From Epilithonimonas zeae (GTDB lineage Bacteria > Bacteroidota > Bacteroidia > Flavobacteriales > Weeksellaceae): a stretch of 64,000 bases of DNA. Each line of letters begins with the position of its first letter. Positions within the stretch are counted from its first letter, which is position 1. The DNA is taken from NCBI RefSeq assembly GCF_900141765.1, contig NZ_FSRK01000001.1, forward strand, positions 62,001 through 126,000. The letters run 5' to 3'. Shown here piece by piece: positions 51,063 through 59,955 of the stretch. A program made the position numbers and the translations under genes. Under the pieces are notes generated by a model. The model searched no databases. It was not told the origin of the DNA and saw only the letters and a program-made list of their open reading frames with translations.

Positions 51063-52670
51063 TTAATGAAAGTTTGGATTTAATTTCAAATCATTGAGAT
51101 CGAGTTGTAATTCTGCTTTACGGATTTCCTCATCATCATAATACTTTTCGCGTCTCATCTGGAAAATATCAATTCTTTGTTTTGCGTAGATTTCTTTTAA
51201 AATTTCAGCAAATTTATCAATCTCCTGAGTTGTACAGTTATTACATTCCAAAAGGTCTAATTGATTCTCGGTGTTTTCTGTTTCGATAGAAATCTGGGCG
51301 TGATAGTTTTTTAGAAGATTACTTTTACCAATCATATCTCCGTATTGTGAATGGATGTGATTAAGAGCTAATCTGTTTAGTCTTATTTGAATTTGGGCTT
51401 CCTGCTGTTCTTGTGGAAGAACGACATCCATGGATGGCATATTCAGTTTTCTCACAATGAAAGGCAATGTCAATCCTTGTACAACTAAGGTTATAAAAAT
51501 AACAATGAATGTAATCAATAAAATTAAATTCCTGTGAGGAAAAGGACTTCCGTCATCCATCACAAAAGGAATGGAAAGAGCGGTTGCTAATGATACTACA
51601 CCACGCATCCCGGCCCAGCCAATTACCAGCGGACCTTTCCATCCGGGAGATTGTTCTTTTCTTACTGATTTGAAAAGCCACCTTGGAACAAACGCAGCAG
51701 GATAAATCCATAAAAATCTGATAGCAATGACTACAGCACTTATGATAACACCGTACTTGATTCCTTGGATTAAAGATGCTTCTTCTAATCCTCGGATGAT
51801 TGAAGGAAGAGATAATCCGATTAAGATGAAAACCATAGCATTCATCACGAAAATCACGGTTGTCCAAACGCCTAACATATTGAGGCGTGTATTTCCGTTT
51901 TTGAAAATTTCGTGTGATCTGTACGAGATGAAAAGTCCGCCAGTTACAACGGCCATTACGCCTGAAAAATGAAATTGCTCTGCACCCAGATACAAAATGT
52001 AAGGCGTCATAATCGTCAAAGCCGCATCAATTGCTGAAGTTGTTGGTAAGTAACGATGAATGACATACATTATTCCGGCTCCAATCAATCCAACTACAAT
52101 TCCCATACCAGCAACTAAAAAGAATTGTCCAGTAGCCTCGTGCATAGAAAAACTTCCTGTAAGAATAGCTGCCAAAGCAAAACGAAATACAATCAAAGAC
52201 GAAGCATCATTCACAAGACTTTCGCCTTCCAAAATGCTGATAATTCTTTTTGGAACTGGTAATCCTTTCAAAACAGTTGTTGCCGCAACAGCATCCGGTG
52301 GAGAAACGATTCCGCCTAGTAAAAAACCTAATGCTAAAGTGAATCCCGGAATCAATGCCTGAGAAAGATAAGCGATAATTAACGATGTTGCGAATACTAA
52401 TCCAAAAGCTAGTAAAGCGATTGGTCTTTTCCATTTCCAGAAGTCGTTCCAGGAAGTGTACCAAGCGGCTTCGTATAATAATGGTGGTAAGAAAATCAGG
52501 AAAACCAGTTCTGGGTCTAATTCTATCTCGGGAATCCCAGGTAAAAGACTAATGATTAAACCTGCTAAAACTAAAAAGATAGGATAAGCGATTTTCATTT
52601 TTTTTGCTACCATTACCATCATAAAAACAGAGAAAAGTAATGCGAGGATCAATAATAAATTATGATGCAT
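51063..52670 (-). CDS. CPA1-family Na+/H+ antiporter
   Basis: The 535-residue protein has about twelve hydrophobic segments followed by a soluble tail of about 110 residues. The ion-binding region shows FLPPLLYEAAWYTSW (near 58-72), GGIVSPPDAVAATTVLKGL (near 119-137), and EGESLVNDASSLIVFR (near 147-162), the CPA1 signature. The AGMRGVVSLATAL segment near 355 is typical. It exchanges Na+ (or K+) for H+ at the inner membrane. Confidence 0.94.
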   Translation of the reverse strand: MHHNLLLILALLFSVFMMVMVAKKMKIAYPIFLVLAGLIISLLPGIPEIELDPELVFLIFLPPLLYEAAWYTSWNDFWKWKRPIALLAFGLVFATSLIIAYLSQALIPGFTLALGFLLGGIVSPPDAVAATTVLKGLPVPKRIISILEGESLVNDASSLIVFRFALAAILTGSFSMHEATGQFFLVAGMGIVVGLIGAGIMYVIHRYLPTTSAIDAALTIMTPYILYLGAEQFHFSGVMAVVTGGLFISYRSHEIFKNGNTRLNMLGVWTTVIFVMNAMVFILIGLSLPSIIRGLEEASLIQGIKYGVIISAVVIAIRFLWIYPAAFVPRWLFKSVRKEQSPGWKGPLVIGWAGMRGVVSLATALSIPFVMDDGSPFPHRNLILLITFIVIFITLVVQGLTLPFIVRKLNMPSMDVVLPQEQQEAQIQIRLNRLALNHIHSQYGDMIGKSNLLKNYHAQISIETENTENQLDLLECNNCTTQEIDKFAEILKEIYAKQRIDIFQMRREKYYDDEEIRKAELQLDLNDLKLNPNFH

Positions 52671-52921
52671 TTGAAAAGAAATTAAATTATGTTTTTATTG
52701 TAAAAATATAATTCTGCATACTAAAATCCTATAGTTTTCCATAATTAAATAAAAAAATAAAAGTGATAAATTTTGAGATTTGTTTAAAGATTTAATTGTC
52801 TGATATTTAAACAATAAAGTAATTGTTTTCTTAGCGATGTTTAATGTCAAAAATAATTACGAATTTTTGTAACAAATGGCAAAAATGAACTACTCATCAA
52901 AACTAAATATTACAATCAAAA

Positions 52922-54946
52922 ATGAAAAAGATCTCTCTTAGTGCATTGATGTTGGCTTCATTATTTAATGTTGCTTTTGCACAAACCAAACAAGCTGCTC
53001 TGGAGCTTAATTATATGGACACATCTGTGCGTCCTCAAGACGATTTCTACAATTATGTGAATGGAACTTGGATGAAAACTGCAAAAATTCCTGCAGACAA
53101 ACCAAGTTGGGGTTCTTTTACTCAACTTAGAGAAACGACTGATAATAATTCTTTGGGATTGTTGGATAACATTTTGAAAGAAAAATTCGCAGCTGGCTCA
53201 GAAGGTCAGAAAATTCAGGCGCTTTATGAAACCTATATGGATATGAACAAGCGTAATGCTGATGGACTTAATCCTATTAAAGCTGATTTAGCGAAAATTG
53301 ATGCGATTAAGAATCTGAATGATTTACAAAAATATCTTGCCGAAGCAACTAAGAGAAGTGATAATGCTTTTTATGGCTGGGGCGTAGATGGCGATCTTAA
53401 GAATTCTAAAATGAATGCGGTTTACCTTGGTGATGCATCATTTGGTCTTGGTAGAGATTATTACCAAAAAGAATCTCCAAAGAATGCTGAAACTATCGCT
53501 GAATATAAAAAATATGTCGCTAAAGTTTTAACCGAAATTGGTTATAAAAATGCAGATGTTGCTGCCGGACAAATTGTTGATTTCGAAAAGAAAATGGCAA
53601 AGACATTATTGACGAATGAGCAAATCCGTGATGCTAATCTTCAGTACAATCCTAAGACTTTACCAGAACTTAAAACTTTGGTGAAAAATATTGATCTTCC
53701 AAAATATCTTGCTGAAGTTGGTGTGAAAACGGATAAAGTAATCATTGGCGAGATTAACTATTATAAAAATCTTGATACTTTCTTAACTGAGAAAAATATT
53801 CCTTTGATTAAGGATTATCTTAAATTTCACTTGACTTCTGGAAGTGCAGGTTATCTTAATCAGAAATTGGACAATATGAAGTTCGATTTCTACAGCAAAT
53901 ATCTTCAAGGTCAGCAAGAGCAAAGAGCACTTAACAAAAGAGCTTTATCTCTAATCAACAGTGTTCTTGGAGAAGCATTCGGAAAAGTTTATGTTGAGAA
54001 ATATTTCACGCCAGAAGCTAAAGCTCAAATGTTGACTTATATAGATTATCTAAAGAAAAGTTTCGGTGTTCATATCAATGGCTTGACTTGGATGTCTTCT
54101 ACAACTAAGCAAAAAGCACTTGAAAAATTAAACAAATTTACAGTGAAGATTGCTTATCCGGACAAATGGAAAGACTATTCTAAACTGGTTCTGAAGTCTG
54201 ATAAAGACGGCGGTTCTTTATATTCAAATTTAAAGAATGTAGAAAGCTGGCATTATGACAAAGAAATAGAAAAAGTAGGAAAACCAGTTGATAAAACAGA
54301 GTGGGGAATGTCTCCACAAACGGTGAATGCTTACTACAACCCGGTAAATAACGAAATAGTTTTCCCTGCTGCAATTCTTCAACCGCCTTTCTTCAATCCA
54401 GATGCTGATGCTGCGGTTAATTTTGGCGGAATCGGAGCGGTTATCGGACACGAAATGACACACGGTTTTGATGATAGTGGTGCACAGTTTGACGGTGATG
54501 GAAATTTGACGGATTGGTGGACTGCTGAGGATAAAACTAACTTCGAAAAAGCAACAAAAAGTTTAGCTGCTCAGTACGACAAGTATGAACCTGCAAAAGA
54601 TGTTCACGTGAATGGAACCTTTACTAATGGGGAAAATATCGCAGACTTAGGTGGTGTTAATATCGCTTATGATGCATTGCAAATGTATCTTAAAGATAAA
54701 GGAAATCCAGGCAAAATTGATGGCTACACGCCGGATCAGAGATTTTTCTTAAGCTGGGCAACAGTTTGGAGAACTTTATCAACAGATAAATATTTAACTA
54801 ACCAAGTTAAGACAGATCCGCACTCTCCAGGATTCTTCAGAAGTTTTGGACCTTTGGTTAATACGGAAGCTTTCTATAAAGCATTCGATGTTAAAGAAGG
54901 CGATAAGCTTTACAAGAAACCAGAAGAAAGAATTAAAATCTGGTAA
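52922..54946 (+). CDS. M13-family (neprilysin-like) metallopeptidase
   Basis: The 674-residue protein has a signal peptide ending at AFAQ (residue 20). The zinc site is HEMTH at 510-514 with the third ligand E571 in ENIADLGG, and the NAYYNPVNNEIVFPAAIL segment lies before it. The C-terminus ends with the conserved KPEERIKIW, near the usual CxxW that is Cys-free here. M13 enzymes cut short peptides; a periplasmic or surface role is likely. A strong terminator follows. Confidence 0.95.
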   Translation: MKKISLSALMLASLFNVAFAQTKQAALELNYMDTSVRPQDDFYNYVNGTWMKTAKIPADKPSWGSFTQLRETTDNNSLGLLDNILKEKFAAGSEGQKIQALYETYMDMNKRNADGLNPIKADLAKIDAIKNLNDLQKYLAEATKRSDNAFYGWGVDGDLKNSKMNAVYLGDASFGLGRDYYQKESPKNAETIAEYKKYVAKVLTEIGYKNADVAAGQIVDFEKKMAKTLLTNEQIRDANLQYNPKTLPELKTLVKNIDLPKYLAEVGVKTDKVIIGEINYYKNLDTFLTEKNIPLIKDYLKFHLTSGSAGYLNQKLDNMKFDFYSKYLQGQQEQRALNKRALSLINSVLGEAFGKVYVEKYFTPEAKAQMLTYIDYLKKSFGVHINGLTWMSSTTKQKALEKLNKFTVKIAYPDKWKDYSKLVLKSDKDGGSLYSNLKNVESWHYDKEIEKVGKPVDKTEWGMSPQTVNAYYNPVNNEIVFPAAILQPPFFNPDADAAVNFGGIGAVIGHEMTHGFDDSGAQFDGDGNLTDWWTAEDKTNFEKATKSLAAQYDKYEPAKDVHVNGTFTNGENIADLGGVNIAYDALQMYLKDKGNPGKIDGYTPDQRFFLSWATVWRTLSTDKYLTNQVKTDPHSPGFFRSFGPLVNTEAFYKAFDVKEGDKLYKKPEERIKIW

Positions 54947-54960
54947 TATATTTCTTATAA

Positions 54961-54995
54961 AAAAATACCCTATGTTTTCATAGGGTATTTTTTTA
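54961..54995 (+). terminator. Terminator of the M13 peptidase gene
   Basis: ATACCCTATG (54965-54974) pairs with CATAGGGTAT (54979-54988), loop TTTT, then a T run. Confidence 0.9.
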
Positions 54996-55137
54996 TTTAA
55001 TTTTTAAGTTTTCAAAAGACTAAAGTGTTACTTCAAAGTTTGATGTAAAAAGATAATTTGTATTAAAAGAATGTAATCTTTCTTCATAGAATAGTAAGCT
55101 TGTTGAGTAATAATTGCAGGTTTACTTTTAATGACAT

Positions 55138-55169
55138 AAAAAGTCCATTTCGTTTAACGAAATGGACTT
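55138..55169 (-). terminator. Terminator of the first T9SS type A gene
   Basis: A 14-bp perfect stem (55141-55154 with 55156-55169), with a T run when read on the minus strand. Confidence 0.85.
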
Positions 55170-55190
55170 GAATTTTATAATTCTAAAGAA

Positions 55191-56249
55191 TTACTTTTTG
55201 ATGAATTTCTGAGAAGAAGTACCTTCTGCAGTTGTAACTTTAATTAAGTAAACACCATTTTGTAAATTTCTAACATCTACTTGGTTATCTGTTAGTGTTG
55301 CTTTTACAGATTTTCCAGAGATATCATAGATTTGAATAGCATCAATCTTTGCTTTAGTATCAAACTTCAAATAATCTGATGTTGGATTAGGATAGATAGA
55401 GAAAGTAGCTTTGGTACTCGTCACATCATTTACTGCCAATAGATCAACGGTATTTGTAGCTTTTAATTTAATGTTATCAAAAATTATATTAGCTGCAACT
55501 GAATTTGCTGTTACTGTAGTGTTTGGTACTGCTTGTACCTGTATATTTCCTAAATCTGGATTGCTACCAGCTGCTTGACCTTGATAAAATTCATCTATAA
55601 CAATCGCACCAGTTGCTTCATTGATGATTTTATAGGAAATCTCTCCTGTCGCAGAATCCCACGCTAATCCGACTTTATACCAAGTATTTGCTTGTAATGC
55701 TGCATTGAAAGTGTAACCCCAGTTACCAACTTCCTGGCCGGTTTGCCCATTAATATCTGCTGGATCCGAATAAGCGATAAGCGTATGTTGTTTGGTAGCC
55801 ATATTCAAGGCAAAACCTATCAAAAATTTATTTGCTACACCATCTACAAGATATACTCTTCCTGTATTTTGAGAAGTGCTAGTTGCACCACTGAAAATAT
55901 CAAATTCGTATTGAAGAATATCATTTCCTGATGTTCTTGTGCTCCAAACGGATGTCAGTTTATTGTTTTGTTGTATTTGTTTGGTACCTGTAGCACTTGC
56001 AGAACCGAGAATAGATAATACGTTTCCATGTGCTGCTGTATTAGTTTGAACTTGAAAATTACTGGCAGCAGAGTTGGATGCTGTTGTTGCCGCGGTTGTA
56101 TACCATCCTCCTTGTCCAGGAGTAGTTCCGGTAATGTCTGTTCCAAGATTTCCAACTGTAGAAGATTCAAAGTTATCTTGATAAACTAATTGTCCAAAAA
56201 ACAGTGATGAGGATGATGCCAAAAGGCAAGAGAATAGAATTTTTTTCAT
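55191..56249 (-). CDS. Secreted lectin-like protein, T9SS type A
   Basis: The 352-residue protein has a signal peptide (about residues 1-19). Residues 22-270 read as a concanavalin-type beta sandwich: YQDNFESSTVGNLGTD at the start, W-x-x-x-T-S-G-N-D-I-L-Q-Y-E-F-D-I-F, and WYKVGLAWDSATGEISYKI near 190. It may bind carbohydrate, but no catalytic residues are identified. The last 75 residues are a type A sorting domain (IYPNPTSDYLKF, ending KFIKK). It is one of three adjacent T9SS genes on this strand, but has its own terminator. Confidence 0.88.
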   Translation of the reverse strand: MKKILFSCLLASSSSLFFGQLVYQDNFESSTVGNLGTDITGTTPGQGGWYTTAATTASNSAASNFQVQTNTAAHGNVLSILGSASATGTKQIQQNNKLTSVWSTRTSGNDILQYEFDIFSGATSTSQNTGRVYLVDGVANKFLIGFALNMATKQHTLIAYSDPADINGQTGQEVGNWGYTFNAALQANTWYKVGLAWDSATGEISYKIINEATGAIVIDEFYQGQAAGSNPDLGNIQVQAVPNTTVTANSVAANIIFDNIKLKATNTVDLLAVNDVTSTKATFSIYPNPTSDYLKFDTKAKIDAIQIYDISGKSVKATLTDNQVDVRNLQNGVYLIKVTTAEGTSSQKFIKK

Positions 56250-56346
56250 AATATTATAAATTTATTTAAACTGATACGAATATAAAAATTTTTTTTAATC
56301 TGAAGAAGCATATTAACACTTAAAGTTGATTTAAGTTATTAAAATA

Positions 56347-56376
56347 AAAAGCCACCTCAAAAAGAGGTGGCTTTTT
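56347..56376 (-). terminator. Terminator of the second T9SS type A gene
   Basis: GCCACCTC and GAGGTGGC form the stem around an AAAAA loop; A and T runs on both sides make it strong in either direction. Confidence 0.85.
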
Positions 56377-56395
56377 ATTTTAATTAGGTTTTAAA

Positions 56396-58024
56396 TTATT
56401 TTTTGATAGCTTTGAAAGTTTTAACGCTTCCGTCTTCCATCTTAAGGTTTACGATATATAAACCTGTTTTGAGGCTAGAAAGGTTAAGTTCTGCTGCTGG
56501 AGCAAGAGATTTAACTTCTCTACCAGAGATATCATTTACAGAAACTGATTTAACACCTTTTACATCAGAGATATTAAGAACATCTGTGAATGGGTTAGGA
56601 TAAACAGAGATACTAGCTTTATTAATGTCATTTACAGCCAGATATTGTCTGTAATCAATGGTGTAGTCTTCGGCTTGTCCGTTACCTACGTCCGAGCAAG
56701 GGGTAGACAGGGCATTATGAATAACTGTTCCACAAAAATTGTACTTTATTCTCATCCTTTTTTGACCAACAGAAACACCAGATGGAACAGTAATGTTGCC
56801 TGTAAATGTCGCAATATTTGAAGAGCTTACAGTCGTTGTTCTGTTCATTGTCTCGGTTGTATTAAAATATGATTCTCCTGCGTCGTCAAAATCGCCATCA
56901 TTATTCCAATCAATATATATGGTTGAAGCCCATCCGTTATTAGCAAGAGCAATCCCCTCTATGGTAAAAGGTATTGTAGTAACATTGTTATTAACAGCAA
57001 AAACTGTATTTACAAAGCTTTCGTGTGGGCTGAAAGTACCAATAGTTGTAGCTGCATTATCAGAAGTGTTGGTAATCCCATTGAAAGTTACAGACTTGAT
57101 TGGAGCTGTTTGAGTAGGAGCTGTAGATACCAATGGTCCACAATAAGGCGAGAAAGTGTTTGCTCCTGTTGTGAAAGTTGTTTCTGTACAGCCAGTAGCA
57201 CTTCCTAAACTATTTGTTGGAGTCACACTAACATAAAGAAGTGTATTTTGAGGAAAAGCTGTTGCTGCTGTAGGAGTATATGAATTAGTTGTTAATGTTG
57301 TTGATAAAACATCAGAAGCTCCGGCTGCAGTTCCTATTTTAAGTATATAAGCTTGTGCATTAGCTACATTTGGCCAGCTTAATGTTGATCTTACAGGAAC
57401 ATTAGTAGCTGCATTGGCTGGACTTGACAGTGTTGTACAGGAAGGGACAGCTGTAACCTGTTGTATTATAGATACATTGTCTAAAAATACGTAGTTGCCA
57501 TTACTATTATTTGCACTTGTACTAGTAGTTGTAATTCTTAACCTAAAATCTCCTGTTATCAACCCATCTGGTATAGTTGCTGTAATGTTTTGACAAGATG
57601 CTGTAGCTCCATTATATGGAATAGTAGAAAGGGTTGTAAAGGTAGTTCCTGTTGCCGCAGTGGAATATGAAATAATAATATTTCCAGTTAAAGCCCCAGT
57701 GCTGCCATTTGTGAGAGCATCATCTATCTGGTAGTCAAATTTGATGTCTATTTGTTTCCCATTTGCTGTTATAGCGGCAGGCTTAGTGTAAGTTAACGTT
57801 GCTGTTTTGGAGGCTGCTGTTGTAGTGAAAAGTAATACACCATAAGCATTGTCTGTTCCAGTACAACCAGCATTAGTATAAATGCCACTATAGCTTGCTG
57901 GTGTATAGCCTCCGGACCCTGCCCAAGTAGAAGGAAGGGTTCCTTCAAAGTTCTCATTGACTGTAATTTGAGCGTTGGCCCCAATTCCAAATGCTATAAA
58001 GCACGATAGTAAAAATTTATTCAT
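56396..58024 (-). CDS. Secreted GEVED-domain protein, T9SS type A
   Basis: The 542-residue protein has a signal peptide ending near ANAQ (residue 18). An N-terminal jelly-roll-like domain runs to about 190, a fibronectin-III-like domain covers about 195-290, and a GEVED domain follows at about 295-455 (IYIDWNNDGDFDDAGE, then GNGQAEDYTIDY). The type A sorting domain (VYPNPFTDVLNIS, ending KAIKK) is nearly the same in DNA as that of the next gene. It is likely a surface-exported adhesin-like protein; no catalytic motif. Confidence 0.9.
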   Translation of the reverse strand: MNKFLLSCFIAFGIGANAQITVNENFEGTLPSTWAGSGGYTPASYSGIYTNAGCTGTDNAYGVLLFTTTAASKTATLTYTKPAAITANGKQIDIKFDYQIDDALTNGSTGALTGNIIISYSTAATGTTFTTLSTIPYNGATASCQNITATIPDGLITGDFRLRITTTSTSANNSNGNYVFLDNVSIIQQVTAVPSCTTLSSPANAATNVPVRSTLSWPNVANAQAYILKIGTAAGASDVLSTTLTTNSYTPTAATAFPQNTLLYVSVTPTNSLGSATGCTETTFTTGANTFSPYCGPLVSTAPTQTAPIKSVTFNGITNTSDNAATTIGTFSPHESFVNTVFAVNNNVTTIPFTIEGIALANNGWASTIYIDWNNDGDFDDAGESYFNTTETMNRTTTVSSSNIATFTGNITVPSGVSVGQKRMRIKYNFCGTVIHNALSTPCSDVGNGQAEDYTIDYRQYLAVNDINKASISVYPNPFTDVLNISDVKGVKSVSVNDISGREVKSLAPAAELNLSSLKTGLYIVNLKMEDGSVKTFKAIKK

Positions 58025-58133
58025 AATTATTAATTATTTAACGATAGCAAATCTAATAATAATTTTCAATTATTTAATAAATATCCAATTTATTTTAAAA
58101 TAATTTATGGAATTCAGTATTTATATAGGTATA

Positions 58134-58154
58134 TAAAAAAACCGCCTCTATTGA
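58134..58154 (-). terminator. Terminator of the third T9SS type A gene
   Basis: ACCGcCTC pairs with GAGaCGGT around TATT with one mismatch; the minus strand runs into a T stretch. Confidence 0.65.
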
Positions 58155-58180
58155 GACGGTTTAGATTAAATAGATTACTA

Positions 58181-59713
58181 CTATTTTTTGATAGCTTTGA
58201 AAGTTTTAACGCTTCCGTCTTCCATTTTAAGGTTTACAATGTATAGACCAGCTTTTAAGTTAGAAAGGTTAAGTTCTGCTGATGGAGCAAGAATTTTAAC
58301 TTCTCTTCCAGATACATCGTTTATAGATACAGATTTCACACCTTTTATATCAGAGATTTTAAGTGTATCTACGAATGGATTTGGATAAACAGAAATGTCA
58401 GATTTGTTAATATCAGAAACTGCTAATGTGCCCATGCAAATAACACTTCTTGTGTGTGATGTTGAAGAATCTGTAGCTCCAGAACATGTGGAATTCGTGT
58501 GGCTGTAGAACCTTAATACTCCTGTTGTAGTTGCAGTATAAGTTACTGAGTTTGTGCCAGAAGCTAATCCAACAGGAGTTGTATTATCGGTTGCAATTGT
58601 GATATAATATCCATTTTTAAGTAATATATCAAATTTATAGGTTCTTCCCGCTACAACATTAACTGTTGAATATTCACCTGCATAAGCAGTTGTTCTAGTA
58701 ACAGCAGTTGTTCCGTTACAAGTAGATGGTGTTAGATTACCATAAACTAAATTAGGGGCAGTTGTGCAATATGAAGCAGCGGCAGTAGTGAAACTGAATT
58801 CATTACATCCCGTAGCGCTTCCGATATCATTTTTAGGTACTACTCTCCAGTAATAAGTTGTAGATACGGCTGTTGGTGCAGTAGTGGATGTTCCGGCAAC
58901 AGTTGCAAGTAAAGTTGTAGGGTTTGGACTTGTTCCAAAATATACATCGTAACTGCTTACAGTGCCTCCGGTAGTTGGTGCTGTCCAAGATAGTGTAGTA
59001 GAGCCTGGAGGAACTGCTGTATTGCTGTTTGTTGGAGATGTTAATGTAGCGCAATTTGGAGCAGTTGTTGCAGGCGCAGTATTTGTTACTTTAAAATCAT
59101 CTATATTTAGTGCAAATTGGTCATCAGAAGTACATCGGATTGCAATATAGATTTGTTGTCCTTTATATGTTGATAAATCATAAGTGTATTCATGATATGT
59201 AACATCTGCTGGTGTAACTATAACAGGAGAGATAGCTGTGAAATTTGCTATATCAGTCCCTGTGGTTGATACGAAGACCTGAAATTTCTCCAAACCATAA
59301 GAAGAGTTAGCGGATTTTGCCCAAAAACTAACTGCTGAAGTTCCTGTTGCAACCATGCTGATTTTAGGTGAAATCAACCAGTCGTCATTCCAAGGGGAAG
59401 AAGTTGCATTAAAGCAAACAAGATTTTTGTCACCAGTTCTGGCGGAGAATCCAACCCCAGATGCAGGAACAGTAGCTGAAGCATTAAAAACCTGATAAGA
59501 TTTTGCAACTCCTGAGTTTGGGAAAACAACAGCGGATCCACCAGAGGTAATACCATATGTTGTCTTAAGATCAATGTCTTTTAAAGTCCAGCTACCAATA
59601 TCAGAAATAGCAAAATCTGTATAGCTTTCAAAGCTGTCTTCAAAAACCACTGTTGTTTGTGCGCTGGCGCAAATTCCAATTGCTACAAAGCAGGATAGTA
59701 AAATTTTCTTCAT
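58181..59713 (-). CDS. Secreted choice-of-anchor J protein, T9SS type A
   Basis: The 510-residue protein has a signal peptide ending near ASAQ (residue 18). Residues 22-210 form a choice-of-anchor J (cleaved-adhesin type) domain: EDSFESYTDFAISDIGSWT and PWNDDWLISPKIS. A fibronectin-III domain (about 215-310) with a YYWRVVPKND segment and a further beta domain (about 315-430) follow. The last 80 residues are a type A sorting domain. On the minus strand a TACATTTG box (59739-59746 on the plus strand) lies about 25 nt upstream. Confidence 0.9.
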   Translation of the reverse strand: MKKILLSCFVAIGICASAQTTVVFEDSFESYTDFAISDIGSWTLKDIDLKTTYGITSGGSAVVFPNSGVAKSYQVFNASATVPASGVGFSARTGDKNLVCFNATSSPWNDDWLISPKISMVATGTSAVSFWAKSANSSYGLEKFQVFVSTTGTDIANFTAISPVIVTPADVTYHEYTYDLSTYKGQQIYIAIRCTSDDQFALNIDDFKVTNTAPATTAPNCATLTSPTNSNTAVPPGSTTLSWTAPTTGGTVSSYDVYFGTSPNPTTLLATVAGTSTTAPTAVSTTYYWRVVPKNDIGSATGCNEFSFTTAAASYCTTAPNLVYGNLTPSTCNGTTAVTRTTAYAGEYSTVNVVAGRTYKFDILLKNGYYITIATDNTTPVGLASGTNSVTYTATTTGVLRFYSHTNSTCSGATDSSTSHTRSVICMGTLAVSDINKSDISVYPNPFVDTLKISDIKGVKSVSINDVSGREVKILAPSAELNLSNLKAGLYIVNLKMEDGSVKTFKAIKK

Positions 59714-59843
59714 AATTATTTAATTTATATTAATCAAGCAAATGTAATAATTGTTATTTAATAAAATGCAGTTTTTTTTATTGATAATTTATTTATTTTA
59801 AATAATTAATAAATTTTAGATTGGTTTATGTTTTTAAAAACAT

Positions 59844-59884
59844 AAAAAAAATCTACTTTATATTTATAAAGTAGATTTTTTTTG
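59844..59884. terminator. Terminator downstream of dnaE
   Basis: ATCTACTTTATA (59851-59862) pairs with its reverse complement (59865-59876), flanked by A and T runs, so it works on either strand. Confidence 0.85.
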
Positions 59885-59955
59885 CTAATAGTTGTTTTTG
59901 TTGTTTATTATTTAACTAATATGCAGCAATGTTATGTTAATTTTAAAAATTTAAT

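Noticed and set aside
51553-51867. 104-residue minus-strand ORF inside the antiporter gene
   Set aside because: It is an out-of-frame reading of the antiporter coding sequence.
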